64,000 nucleotides of DNA from Lingula anatina (Eukaryota > Brachiopoda > Lingulata > Lingulida > Lingulidae). The stretch is taken from the NCBI RefSeq assembly GCF_001039355.2, contig NW_019775552.1, forward strand, positions 237,094 to 301,093, given 5' to 3'. This document shows positions 14,501 to 26,626 of the stretch, one piece after another; the stretch's first letter is position 1; each line of letters begins with the position of its first letter. The notes beneath the pieces are model-generated. The model saw nothing but the letters and a program-made list of their open reading frames with translations. It ran no database searches and was not told the DNA's origin. Position numbers and translations under genes: made by a program.

Positions 14501-15075
14501 CAAGTAATTCGTGTCGTTTTTCTGCCAAATTGTGCAAGTATGAACAAAACCATAACTTCATGGGTGAACGAGTTTTGCCACGGGATTGAAAAGGAAAACC
14601 CCATCTGAGGCATACAATCAAAGCAATTCCTAATCCACATTGGGTTTCTGTTTCCCCTCTCCTAGCACCAAGTCAATTCACTACTTGGAAGGCGTCAATG
14701 CTACAACACACGATTTAATCTTATCTGGAATTTTTTTTTCGATGCCCAGACAGACGTACAAATGGACGCAGACAAACACACCGTGGACAGAAGACAGAAA
14801 CAAATAATCGCATCATTCAGCAGACATGCAGACAGACAAACAGACAGGCAGACAAAAGTCCCATTGTCACTGGACGCATAACATCTTTAAGGTGACAATT
14901 ATTTTTCGTATTTTCACTTACCAACAAACATCATATGTGCGATCACTGCATGTCCGGCTGTGTAACTTAATTTCACGACCCATAATTCATTTACGTAGTT
15001 TTCGACAGTAAAATAGGCAGCCCGCTCACACATTAATGCCAGAAGTACCAGCAAGGCTGATTTTGAAAACGTCAT
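9500..15075 (-). CDS. SLC15/POT family transporter, copy A (one-base frameshift)
   Basis: Ten exons on the minus strand: 15075-14922, 13592-13494, 13042-12999, 12719-12582, 12234-12044, 11770-11595, 11310-11121, 10835-10668, 10211-10080, 9663-9500. All introns are GT-AG and phases match copies B and C. The family (PTR2/SLC15) moves di- and tripeptides or histidine with protons across plasma or endolysosomal membranes. Visible marks: CERAAYF in the first membrane segment (Glu17-Arg18), GGAFADAFF in exon 2, RFIHW joined to YYVWRNVGAI across exons 4/5 (the FYxxINxG region), and FAQGPQYTLIALAEVFT in exon 8. Exon 4 is 138 nt; the phase needs 137. The T-run at 12607-12611 (AAAAA in the gene) has one base too many; with four, the frame reads DKRSRRRFIHW and joins exon 5 correctly. 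It is a young pseudogene, an allele, or a sequencing indel. Without the extra base the protein would be 484 residues, shorter at the N-terminus than B. Confidence 0.88.
10844..10881. repeat. (AAT)n microsatellite at a splice acceptor
   Basis: A run of about thirteen AAT/TTA units. On the minus strand it forms the tract immediately upstream of the exon 8 acceptor of SLC15 copy A, whose AG lies at 10837-10836. Confidence 0.9.
11443..11508. repeat. Compound (TG)n(AG)n microsatellite
   Basis: About 14 TG units run directly into about 18 AG units, inside the intron between exons 6 and 7 of SLC15 copy A. Confidence 0.95.
14740..14860. repeat. Degenerate CAGA-rich tract
   Basis: Repeated CAGA/CAGACA words with interruptions, in intron 1 of SLC15 copy A. 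Probably an old tetranucleotide microsatellite. Confidence 0.7.
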
Positions 15076-16571
15076 TGTAATATGCAGTGTCCGGTGACTG
15101 AAAACTACCGGTCATTAGTGACAGACCCGCTGCGTCACGCCGTCCGTCGTTGAACGTTGGTTAGAACCCAGGCTATTTTAGAACAATGATGTAAGAAAAC
15201 GTTCGTTGTTGCACCAATAATACTAGTAACGTGCCCACTGATAACATTCAGTTTGATAAAAGTTATGTAACTGCCTGCTATCATAGAATTACATATATGT
15301 ATTACTATATATTAATTTATATAAAGCAACTTTTATGTAAGTACACGCGCGTAAACGTGTTTGTTTGACTGTGGGATTTTTTTTTTTTTTTTTTTTTTTT
15401 TGCTTTAATTCTGTTATTCATTTCAGTTATATGAGATAAGACAGCATTTTGGGTAGATTGAGATATCATATCTGATCCGAAAATGCGTGGTCAGAGAAAA
15501 AATACATCATCAAGAACAATGACAAGAACAATGTTGGACAACAACAATGTTGCATTTTTTTTTTGGGGGGGGGGGGCACATTGACAATCAGGTATTAAAT
15601 TGTATTAAATTGTACTAAGACAATTACTTGTGTGTATGCTTTTTTTGCAGATTTCAGAAAAGTGAGATTGACAGAGACGTTATATCGATTTATTTCTGTT
15701 TCTCCCTCTCCACTGAGTTCATGATTAAGACGTTTGTTTAATAGAGTGTAAGTTATCACGGCATGTAAGACGTCTGTTTAATAGAGTGTAAGCTATCACG
15801 GCATGTATCCGCTGAAGTGAATGTAATTATACAGTCCATCTTCCATTCTGGTAACCCATTATTGGTAACAGATGTTTCCAATCAGCATATATTGACCGTT
15901 TATCGGAGAATCCAGAAAGATATCTACCTTCAGTCATATACCCTGTGAATTTTTTCAATTAAATTACATTTGAATTTAAAACGAAGAAGATGTATCTGTT
16001 AGGCAAGAAAGGAAAGCATTATGTCAAGAATATCTGAATAATAACAACAATAAATAAATCTTTCCGTGCTTCCGTGAATTTTTTGTTTGCTTTTTTTTAA
16101 TGAAACATAAAGGTTATTCGGCTGGAGACGTTTTGAAAACGTTAATGCCAAAAGTTCATTTTTTAAATGTGACAGGCATCTTGCCGTTTAAAGAATTAAT
16201 AAAGTTAGCAGAAAACACAAATACACACACACAAACACACACGGGTATTGAACGTATTCATTCTTTTGACAGTTCAGCTCAAAGCAATAAATTAGCCACA
16301 AACTTTTTATTAACCCCAACCTGCCATGGAAAAACGGTGCAGCTAAATACGTACACTTCAACTGTAAACAGGAATTTAAGTCATTTGTTTCGTGTCTCTC
16401 AGAGGAAGATGCCCCTGTAAATCAGTGCCCTAGTCATAAAACATTAGAGAGATTGTTGTATGAGGATCACTAAGTTCAAATATATGGGAAACTAAATTAT
16501 ATACCCTCCGTATCATTAACACATATTCCTCTTGTAGCCCTACAGGGGGCAAACATGTCATGAACAATTTG
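15076..16571. other. Intergenic between SLC15 copies A and B
   Basis: Upstream of the copy A start codon (15075-15073) and downstream of copy B. It holds a poly-T run (about 15377-15400), a G-run (15567-15577), a 40 bp tandem duplication (15727-15806) and an A/C-rich patch near 16220-16250. I saw no coding exon. The promoter of copy A should lie in the first few hundred bases. Confidence 0.5.
15727..15806. repeat. Tandem duplication of a 40 bp unit
   Basis: Two adjacent copies, 15727-15766 and 15767-15806, differ at only two positions (both T/C). Confidence 0.95.
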
Positions 16572-16609
16572 CTATTTCGGGTATTTCAGTTTTCCAATGA
16601 AAGCACCAT

Positions 16610-19600
16610 TCATTTATTTGTGGTAAAGTCTGTCAATTCCTCTCTGAATTCCTTTCTCTCTCCCTCCTCGTTTATGGTCTTCGGTATCCTAGTGACCAAA
16701 GGGAAGATTACGGAGAAGACTACGCTCATTACGACCAATATAGCCAAGAAATACTCCAAATGGCTGGGGTCACTGGCGAGACACGTGTCATTTGAATCAA
16801 AATCGTACCAGTCTGAAAGGAGAAAAGTATGTTTCGTCATAGTAAATACGCAGACCGCGTTAGGACCGTATGGCAAACACGTGACGTGATTTGCGGTTGG
16901 TAATAAAATTAATTTAAAAAAAACTCTTTATGCGTTTGAGATCGATACATAAATGATTTTTAGTTTTTAGAGTCGGTCACAAAGGGCATCAAGCCAAAAA
17001 CTAAAAGAGGCAAAAGTTTGCTGTTTTTGACAAAGCGAGCGCTTCTTGTGAAGCCAAAGACGGAATAGCATACAATGTATGTACGCTAGGAATACATACC
17101 AGTGTAGGTTTTCACCAAGCTTTCTATACCCAGCGAGATTAGAAATGAGAGTCCTAGAGCAGTCTGGTGTAAACCCATACTGAAGCACTTCAAACCATCA
17201 GGGGCTTCCATGTATGAAAACTCCTTAACTGAAAAGTATCCAAAAAAGTATTTTGACTCTTTACATCACACCAGTTCATGACGTTTATTGTAATAGTTTT
17301 AATTTATATACGTGCAATATACTTTTGTCCATGTGAACTGTAATACCGGTGATAGGCAATGCGGTACTGTCTCCTCGATCACTATCCCAAACTGTGTGGA
17401 TAAGCTGCATTCGGTTTGTTATGGGAAAGGTACTGCAATATGCCCGGTCTCGCGAGAGCCCGCATTTGTTCTCTAGAATTCCCGTTCACGGAAAAAGCAC
17501 TGCTCTCACCTTGAACTGACACGTGCGGATGCCAAGGGAGGCGGGATTCGAACCCGTGATTTTGCGTTACCAAGGATATTTGTAATTGTTTTGAATTTTA
17601 GCAATCGTGCACACTACTGACTTTGCTGTGAAACCCACTCACCCTCCGTCCGCACCAGTTTTCTCTTGTAGTAATTAACCTCATTTCAGAAACTTCACAA
17701 TCACAATCAGTTTTCGATATCGAATCACTCACACTGATTTTCGCCCGTGTCCTAGTGAAATGAGTTACCACGGAGCCACAGAAACGGCGATAGTACATGC
17801 AATTCTTGTGTCAAAGGAAACCTTCTAAGATCTGATAAAAAGATGTTTCTGCTGATACAATCGATTGTTCGGATGTGTTATATTTTGTCCTGCTCAACGC
17901 CATTCTCCAATCACGACCTTACCGTCAACAATTCATGAATTTTGAGACGCATACAGGTAGTATACATGGCAATAGATGGAAAGTGAGACAAGGAACAAGA
18001 CTGAAACCATGTATAAACGACAGAGGGCCTTTTGGCGCGAGGGGGGTGTAATGCACAAAACCGACTTTATGTTATAAACGTGCCTGATGTATTGAAAACG
18101 CGTAACTCATCTGTCAAAAAGATGACGATCAAAATACCACACACATTGATCTATAAGTATCTTGGAATCATCATTTGTCACAAAAATGTCCAATATATAT
18201 TCAATTCGCAACACAGAAAACATTAAAAGTATATAAAAAAAAAACAACGTGTTGTACCTGTGAGAGCAGTGAACATTTCAGCGAGAGCGATAAGACCATA
18301 CTGTGGGCCCTGAGCAAAGATGCTAATGGTGGAAAAACCCCGGTTTTGAGCACAATTCATCTTACGCCCCATTTCCAACGCAATCGCAACCAGTCCAGAT
18401 ATAATGGAAAGGACCACCCCAACACCTAGGAAAAAACGGACGATTAAAGATAATGGAGAGATCATTTTTATTGGGAGGAATTTTCACTCGCACTGTCATT
18501 ACCTTACCTACATCTATTCTCAGTTATTTGGTGTAGATGAAGTAAATCATTTTACATGGTTTACAATCAGCATGAATTACATTATACATGTAGGTACAAT
18601 GTATATTTGGCGCAGTTCAAGTCATACTATTTGAATAACTGACCACTGGAAATTCCAAATTTTAGAGTAAAATAAAACTCAACGATAACCGAAGCTTACG
18701 CTATAAAAGTATGTGTTGGGACACGTGTACAGTAGTGAGGAGGGTAATTCCACAAAAGTGACCACTTGAATCACGTCAGTAACGAAAAATATATGTATGG
18801 CCCTATTCAAAATAGGGGACTAACTAGTCCGAGGATCAAATATGGCCGACCCACTTGAATACTTCCCCACGAGATATCTATTCAGTGTCTATTAGCGGAT
18901 AAGACGGCAAGCATTGTAGTGGGTCGCCATATTTGACCCTCGGACTAGTTAGTCCCCTATTCTGAATGGGGGCTATGATTCTTTTATATCACTTTTTGAT
19001 TACTGTTGATTAATTTCCACTTTGGAGGGACACTAGAGTATTAAGCAGGGGGAATACAGTACACGCATGGGCGCGTGAGTTGAGGCCCCTGTGGGTACAA
19101 TTACATTATATTCCCCCTAGCACCAACCTATTTACCTTGTCGTGTCACTGTGTATTGCTATGTGCTGGCTGATCCGGGATGTTGCTTAATAAGGGGAGGT
19201 GGGCGAGGTGGGCGAGGGGGGGAGGTAAAGGATAAATGTAAACAGTGGAAGACGACAATAAATGATGATTACATAGGAGACATACTGTATGTGGAAAATG
19301 GCTTGTCTGTTTTTAGTGAGACTTCTCTCTTTGCAAGGGGGTAGGGGTGGGGGTGGAGGAGGGGTACATCAAATGCTAAGAGAAAGGTACACGTGCATAC
19401 ATGTTCTAGATATATATAGTCGCCGTTTCCGTGACGATATCCGTGGATATACATAGTAGATGGTAAAAGGGATAACGAGCACTATCACCACTTCGTTGAA
19501 TAATATGATCTGTGTGGATGGAGAAGGAAACAAATGTCCGTTCACGGTACTGTTGAGTCCGGTGGCTTGTAACGAATATATCGTCATTATCTGTAAAAAG

Positions 19601-21649
19601 AGAGAAAGATTGTACTGGTAAAGAATACAGAAAACCGTACTGATAACATAGAGCCCAAAGGTCTAATTAGTTTATCAGACATTTTATTGAAAATAAATCA
19701 TTTTCTTACGAAAGTGAATACGGACTTACTGACTCAGTAATTAATTGACTAACAATTGATAGATGAATCCATTGATCAGCTAATTGATTATTTTGATTAT
19801 CCTACGGATCGGCTCTTGATCAAATCGGTCAATTCTTACCGGCGTGTAAAGGAACCCAAACCCAACCACCGCCGAATTAACCAACAGGATCCTGAGGAGA
19901 TCTCGGACACGATTTCTTTTATGTTGTTCTTTTGGGTCCGGTTCTTTTTTGTCCAGTCTCTTGGAAACCTTGCCTTTCGCCCCTCCTCGGCGTCCTCTCT
20001 TGAAGAAGTTTAATGTAGCCGTGAGCGTTTCATGTAAAGCTGTCACTAAAATGTCAAAACACGGAAAATATTCATACGTATAATATCTATCATTTTCCAA
20101 AAGTGACGCATGAAATGACTTTCTATGCTGTAGAAAAGCTACCGACAAACCACATGGGTAAATACCAGTATATTACGAATGATATTAAAGGAACACATGT
20201 ACTCAATAAGGGATAAACCTGCGAAAATGTATTCTCTTCGGACTCAAAAGCAAATTTCTCATCCTCACGAATTATGGTCATTAGTCGTCCCTTCAATTTG
20301 ATCTGATCTTTTACTTTATTCCATAAATGACTGGCCAGACATTTACAACGTCATGTTTTTCTGTACCTTTCAGAAGGAACTATCAAAGTGAGAAACTTTT
20401 ATGTGAGGGGGTTTATAATCTTTTTTTAAAAATCTGAATTGGGAAAGATTAGTAGCTTTGAAGAAACATGTACAACAGTATCACTTAGGGTCATTTTCAA
20501 ACGCGTTAAACACGTCTGATTGCAGTCAAGTTACCTGAACTACGAAAAGTCCCTTTCTTTTCATATGGTGATCGCACTCTGACCCAAAGTGCCACAAAAA
20601 AGAGAATCAGAGAGAGCAGACCTGACAAAGGAGCGATGAGAAACTTGAAGTGAAGTGGTAAGCCTGGAATTCCTTCCGTTATGGCGCTCGATATGTCTGC
20701 AATCATGGCACCAACATTGCGCCAAAGATAAAACCTGTTTTAGAAAAAAGTTTTGCTTTTGCTTGTAGTATAGGCGCATTAATAACTATATCTTCATTCA
20801 AATATTAATGGGATAGTCTTCTGCTAAAATATTAAAAGATAACACATATAAATCAGTAGATGTACATTTAAAGAAAATGTATACAATAAAGTTATTATCA
20901 TACATATGATTTTTTTCTTTTTTACAAGTTGGCCTTAGACTCTCATTCGTCTATTAACTGAAAACAGGCATTTTTGTGAACCATTGATTAATTTCTTAAT
21001 ATTCTAACACTAGACTTTTTCTTGTATCGATTGTCAAATTTTCGAACTGATACCAGGTTCATGTAATAATAATGATAATAATAATAATAATAGCAATAAT
21101 AATAAACAAAATAAAAACCCCAAAAATGAATATATAACTTTACCAATGAATATAACGCCTTCGATGCTTCTCGTCTGGTAACTGTTCAGCGCCAACTACC
21201 GGTAACACGGTGCCAATACAGCCCTGTCCAAAAGCAGCCGTTGCCAGTCCAGCCACGGCAAGATGTTTTGCGGTGCTGTTGGAACGCTAAGATAAGTTTT
21301 CAATGCTAATATAATAACAATGTTTAAAGTTTTTCGCCTGTTTGGAAGGAAATAGCAATGAAAACACTCTTTTGTCACAAACTAATTACACATTTCATCA
21401 CTCACGTGAAAGCGATCGGCCATCTTCGTCAGATTCAAAGTGACACAGGTGGCGTTGTGTCACTAGTAGAGAAAATAAACTGTCCGGACGAACATATGAG
21501 TAAAGGAAGACGTGGATCGGGGGGGGGGGGGGGGGGGGTCAGCGCCAGATGCTCATAAAGAATTGTGGCAAAAGAGTGCTATTTTTCGATATATAATAAC
21601 AAAACACAACAACAGTATCAGCAGCAGCAACAACAACAACAACAACAAC

Positions 21650-21700
<51 letters not shown>

Positions 21701-22346
21701 TTGCATTAAATCTCTACCAAAAATATTTTCTGTAGGCCTAAATCTTAACGAAAATCCAGTCATTCAAGTCCATTCCAGTACTAGATTGCTATCCATCATC
21801 TCTCTCTTTTAGTAATATGCCTACATGGGTCTAACACCACCTTACCTGCTAATAGTGCTTTTGGGACGGACTAGATTAACCCACACCAACGAAAACATAC
21901 CACTGACCGATGACCCGTTACCTATTGTCATCATGGAGGCTAAACCGCGCGCGCCATTGATATCAAAGACAACCCAAACACAGTTTGTCATGATAACAAG
22001 CTGATTACATACTGGTATCACAGCCTTGACAGTTGCAAACACAATTTTGTAGATTGAAATGATTTTTTAAAATTCATACAGATATTATGACATAATGACG
22101 CCAAGATTTCTTCAGCACATGTCACTTCCCAATAAACAAAGTACGTTTTATAACGTCACCTTAAAAGTACCAGAACGTTTTTGTTTAAATAAATATTATT
22201 ATGGAAATATTATATAATGACGTTTTGTGTTTGCTGGGTACAGGTCATGTCTAGCTGTGAGCCAAATAAAGATAAAACGTTTTTTCTTCATTTTGAGCAT
22301 TTACCTCAATATGTTCAGCAAATTCGAGGAAAATGAGACCTGAAAG

Positions 22347-22393
<47 letters not shown>

Positions 22394-23458
22394 CGAAAGG
22401 CTTTGAACCAGGCAATGTCAAACTTCACCATCAATAATTTCATTAAGGAGAAGAGAAACCATTCCCACCCCAGTATAATCAAAATTAGATCACAAATAAT
22501 ATATATGCTACGACAGAACTCCGAGAACCAAACATGACTTTTCACAACAGTGTACTACATTTCAATGATACACAATTGTAAAATTGTTTTATGTGATGTT
22601 TCTTCGTCTTCCCTTCTTCACCATTTCTTGGTGCCAAATTAAAAAATGATAAAATCTCTTGCACAAATTAAAAATCGAGTTCATTTAATCTTGTAACGCT
22701 CCAAGGCACAGTTGAAAGTGTAGGGGCAAAGACAGAGAAAGGGAGGAAAGACATAAGCTTTTCCTAGACGGTCTGTTCCACACATTTGCACAACCGCGCC
22801 TTCATGATTCAGTTTCAAGCTATTTAGAAAATGTTTTATACAGGTAGCACTCCCACTCACGTTTTCTGATATATAATGATTGTGTAGTGCAAATTGGTGC
22901 CCGATCTAGAGTTTACGTTATTAAAACTTACCAAGACTAAAAAGAACATATCCAAGCGTTAACGTTGGTATTGGGCGTAAGAACGTATCAGCCATCGTCC
23001 CACCAAATATCCCCAAGCATGCTGACGCCCCTGCAAATACAAATTGTCCCTGTTTTATGGTGAAAATGGCAAGGTTAATCAAAATCAAAATAAACGGCCG
23101 TTCTTTAAAAACATCCGAAACATCGATTCACGTTCTAAAGAACCTGCATGACCTTTGACTTACCTACAAACGCCATGTGAACTACCACTGCTGACGCCGT
23201 CGTTGAATTGAAAGTCACCAGCCATAACTCGTTCATATAGTTAACAATTGTGAAGTACGCAGCGCGTTCGCAGGCGTACGCTAGCAGAATCAGCACAGCC
23301 GCTTTTGAAAGTGACGAATGTACGCGTCTTTCGGTACAGTCTTTTTCTTCGTTGATTGTTTCCAGTTGTGATATTGTGTCCTGGTCACCTATGGACTGGA
23401 TGTAAGAAATGCCTTTCGAACTGGTGTCGGATTTTGCACTAACATATCCCTCATCCAT
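16610..23458 (-). CDS. SLC15/POT family transporter, copy B (intact)
   Basis: Ten exons on the minus strand: 23458-23164, 23030-22932, 22339-22305, 21286-21144, 20734-20535, 20045-19840, 19590-19401, 18425-18258, 17228-17100, 16812-16610. They join in frame to 555 residues, close to vertebrate SLC15A4 (about 577). The start is the first ATG of an open 98-codon exon with a hydrophilic N-terminus of about 50 residues. Marks: CERAAYF (Glu64-Arg65), GGTMADTFL, RRRYIHW-FYLWRNVGAM over exons 4/5, FAQGPQYGLIALAEMFT in exon 8, and EAPDGLKCFSMGLHQTALG before the last membrane pair. Exon 6 encodes a basic cytosolic loop (KRGRRGGAKGK). Predicted role: proton-linked peptide or histidine transporter in plasma or endolysosomal membrane. 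The pairing Glu of the ExxER motif is absent, so the transport mode is uncertain. Nearest neighbours are the tandem copy A and the partial duplicate D. Confidence 0.92.
17420..17880 (-). mobile_element. tRNA-derived SINE-like insertion in SLC15 copy B intron
   Basis: About 460 bp are present here but absent from the duplicate copy D (gap near 36190). On the minus strand a good RNA polymerase III B-box, GGTTCGAATCC, lies at about 17546-17556. The flanks resemble an imperfect 13-14 base target duplication (TTCGGTTTGTTAT and TTCGGATGTGTTAT). No clear A-box was found, so the SINE label rests on the B-box and the insertion polymorphism. Confidence 0.55.
18800..18973. mobile_element. MITE, 174 bp, with TATG target duplication
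   Basis: Terminal inverted arms of more than 50 bp (about 18800-18853 and 18919-18973), both containing TAGGGGACTAACTAGTCCGA and ending in GACCCAC toward the centre. Exact TATG duplications flank it (18796-18799 and 18974-18977). It sits in the intron between exons 7 and 8 of SLC15 copy B and is missing from the duplicate copy D. A decayed relative lies at about 51800-51893. No coding capacity, so a non-autonomous DNA transposon. Confidence 0.85.
21512..21538. repeat. Poly-G run
   Basis: A run of about 19 G interrupted only near its start, in the intron between exons 3 and 4 of SLC15 copy B. Confidence 0.9.
21610..21702. repeat. Compound (CAA)n(TAA)n microsatellite
   Basis: CAA/CAG units pass into about 18 AAT units in the intron between exons 3 and 4 of SLC15 copy B. 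The open frames across it (poly-Asn, poly-Ile) are artefacts of the repeat. Confidence 0.95.
22347..22391. repeat. (AAT)n microsatellite at a splice acceptor
   Basis: About 14 AAT units. On the minus strand the run ends eight bases before the acceptor of the 35 nt exon 3 of SLC15 copy B. Confidence 0.9.
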
Positions 23459-25216
23459 TTTGATTCAAAATAACAGTCGATCGACTCAGGAAACCAGCCC
23501 TTTAATTATTGCATGTTGTATAATCCCCAAGCTCTGCTGCCACTGTTGCAGTCACTCGTTACAGTGCAGGAATGATACGCTATCTGGGGGATGAAAATAT
23601 TTTGATTAAACTGGTGTAAACGAATTGTTTGGGAAATAGATTATCAGTTTCAGATTATCATACCTGATCGAGTCATAGGAGAGAGACCTCGTTTTACAGG
23701 GTCCGGTTCCCATTTACTTGTACAGGAAAGCCCCGGCCTAGATTTTGACCCCTTACGTTTCGCTTACCCATACCTGTATGAATGTACAGAGGGCGGAGTC
23801 TGTATTGCACAGAGACCCTCAGTTTCTAGACCACCGACAAGTGTTCAGTGTTGTTCTTGACATTAACTTTTCACTTCAGAGGCCAATTAAAGAATAAAGT
23901 AAAGGCAGTTACTTTAATGTGTTTAAACGAATTGACTTTTGACTTAATTTACATAGTTTAAGATCAACAATCTGATCATTATTAATTTATTTATTTGTTT
24001 GTTTAGTTGTTTTCGTCGTTATTATCATTTCATTCTTATCATTATTCAGGTTTTAAATTTTGTATATGCGCGTATATTTTCTTTTATCATTTTTTTATTA
24101 TTTATCTATTTGTCTTTGCTACGCATTATATGACCTACGTACAGTGTTGATCAAAAATATTGCCACACCTCCAGTGACGGGTGTTTTTATTTACACCACA
24201 GCTGCAAACCGTTTGCAATGGCATTGTTATTTCTGATACCCATTTAAGATTGAGATATGAACGTTTAGAGAAGGGAAAGGGTGGGGGCAAATAAAAATTG
24301 AAAAGCCGCGACTCTCTCTCTTCCAGCTGTTGCAAACCGAACTTTAACACGTGGATATTACTTGACCTAGTTAACTGGCCTATTTATACGTCACGCGGTG
24401 TATTTCCTTAGTGGTTATTGTTTACATGGACGATTAGTGCATATTAAGTGTGTGCGCATATCACAAGTTTTAACGATCGAAGGGCACAAGTGTAAATGCA
24501 ACTTTAGTGTCGCTATACGACAGGGAAATGGAAGACCGAGAGCTCATTTCGCAGTATTAGAATAGCATGGGGACTGCAGCCACCCACCACTACATTGGAG
24601 TGTGTGCCAAGCAGTATACCAGTATGTGAGACGTTAACTGAATATTAAGTCTTCAATGCGAGTATAGTGCCGTATGGAAATGTAGGCCTACGGTTTCTTT
24701 GATTTTCCTCTTAATCGAGCTGTTAACTAGGCCACCATATATATTCAGTATACACAGCCGTATATATATAGAGGGCAACTGTACATGTACACAAGTATTA
24801 ATACTCCGTTGGAGTATATTTGCAGTGGACAAAATTATTCTGTTTCTACCCTTGGGGTGGGAGCGGAAACTGCTGGCCATCTTCATAGAAACCAGGATAA
24901 CCCGGTGTGTACCACTATGTGTCTGCTGAACCGCCGTGGGTAAAATGCAGCATACATAATATGTATGATATACAGGGCCCTACATATTCCACACGCAGTA
25001 GTTTACAATACATAGAGCTGGCGAAATTATCGACACTCGTGCTACATGCATGCCCGTACAAGTAGCCTACATCGTTATGTACCTGTATAGTGCATGCCCG
25101 TACAAGTAGCCTACATCGTTATGTACCTGTATAGTACATGCCCCAGTGGTATGCCCCTATGCTGTTTCGATCCCCTCCTTCCCTTACCCTCTACCAGGGC
25201 TGCATATTATCTTATA
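23459..25216. other. Intergenic upstream of SLC15 copy B
   Basis: Begins directly upstream of the copy B start codon and should contain its promoter. No coding exon was recognised. The DNA is AT-rich with a 44 bp tandem duplication at its end. Confidence 0.5.
25047..25134. repeat. Perfect tandem duplication of a 44 bp unit
   Basis: 25047-25090 and 25091-25134 are identical; a third, broken start follows. It lies just before the MITE at 25217. Confidence 0.95.
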
Positions 25217-25435
25217 CCCCCTTTACACTGGACGGCGTCCTTTCTGCGTCCTTTCTGCGACCATGAAATTTGGCATCGCTGTGGTCTTAAAAAGGAGGCA
25301 CGAGCATTAATTTTGTATCAGAATGAATGCTCAATGATCGGCCAGTTGTCGACACGTATAATATTATAATTTTTTAACTCTCAAATGGGACCGGAATGCT
25401 GGACGCAGAAAGGACGCCGTCCAGTGTAAAGGGGG
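25217..25435. mobile_element. MITE, 219 bp, with perfect 35 bp inverted ends
   Basis: 25217-25251 and 25401-25435 are exact reverse complements over 35 bases, starting CCCCCTTTACACTGGACGGC. The 149 bp interior has no coding capacity. The perfect arms indicate recent insertion. No clear target duplication was seen. Confidence 0.88.
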
Positions 25436-26626
25436 CTTTACAGGTATGTGGACTTTTACGCGAGAGATTTTAACCAACATTTTAACCATAGACCGTAAGA
25501 CGTATCTCTGAATATCTGTGGACCTGGTAGAGGGAACCCCTCCCACGCGTACGTAATAATAGCAGAATGATATATCTGATTTCTTTATAACAGACACAAA
25601 TCTGAAGTGGCAAACCCTCCCCTGCCTTTTCCGTCACCCTGAGTCTCAGAGAACACTGGCAACTCGCATATACAGGTACAACATCCCGGTATATTGAAAA
25701 CGGGGTAGAAGCATGCTGATAATATAAAGGAGAGCCATGGTGACTCCTCATGTATATCAGCAAATGTGACATCATACTACATTGTAGCAGTTGTGTCATT
25801 TGGTATATGTTATGACGCATCGACTTTATGTATATGATTATTGGTCATATTAAACGTGTGACCTGTTTCCCTTCGATATAATGATTAGAAAGCTATTTTG
25901 ACCAGACTTTTCGATGAACCGCCTGTGATTGAATTAACCAAGTGCTTGCTAATATGTAGCACAGTCAAAATTCACTCATATTCCCTGTTGCAAAATTCAC
26001 TGGTTCAGAGATGTACCCGAATTTTCAGGTGGATCCAGCTCTCTTTTTATGAAAATTTTGAATGTTTATATTTATTTATTCATTTATTTATTTATATTTG
26101 TTTTTATATTTATATGTAATTATTTATTGTTTTTTATATATATCAAGGACTCAAAACACATTGACTGTCAATGGTGCTGTTGCATACATATATTTATATG
26201 TGTTTCTTGAGAAAAGACGAAGCTGATTCACATACAGGGCCACGCTAGTAATATATATACTATCAATGCACGTTGTCCGGGCAGGTCACAGTGTCAGCGG
26301 ATTATAGGTAGCAGTATAACAGGCTTGGTGTTTATTTCACGCTCAATATTTAACCTAGTTACGTGACCCGCTAGTAACCCCCCCCCCCTCCTCTCCCACG
26401 TAAACCAAGAGTCTGGTGAAATGTGGAAGTGAAACCGTCTCTTTTTTAATCACATGATGAACGTTGCCATCACATGCCCCAGATTATTTATTCCAAAGTA
26501 TATTGTTATATTAGACTTCGCGTCCGTGTTTTGTACATTTCAGGTGACACGGTGAAACGAAACCAGAAGTGAAACCTACTGAGTGGCTCATGTATATACC
26601 GGCTGTCAAGGAAGCATTGTTTAACA
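25436..26626. other. Intergenic upstream of SLC15 copy C
   Basis: Between copies B and C, which are divergently transcribed (start codons 23458 and 26627). It contains a short copy of a dispersed repeat near 25490-25530 (AATATCTGTGG followed by CTGGTAGAGGG), AT-rich tracts near 26060-26145 and a C-run at 26380-26388. No coding exon recognised; the promoter of copy C is expected in the last few hundred bases. Confidence 0.5.

Noticed and set aside
21512-21763. Poly-Asn and poly-Ile open frames
   Set aside because: They are translations of (CAA)n and (TAA)n microsatellites inside an SLC15 intron.
21842-22042. Possible extra exon of SLC15 copy B between exons 3 and 4
   Set aside because: Copies A and C have no exon there, phases 3 to 4 already join, and the translation lacks family motifs.
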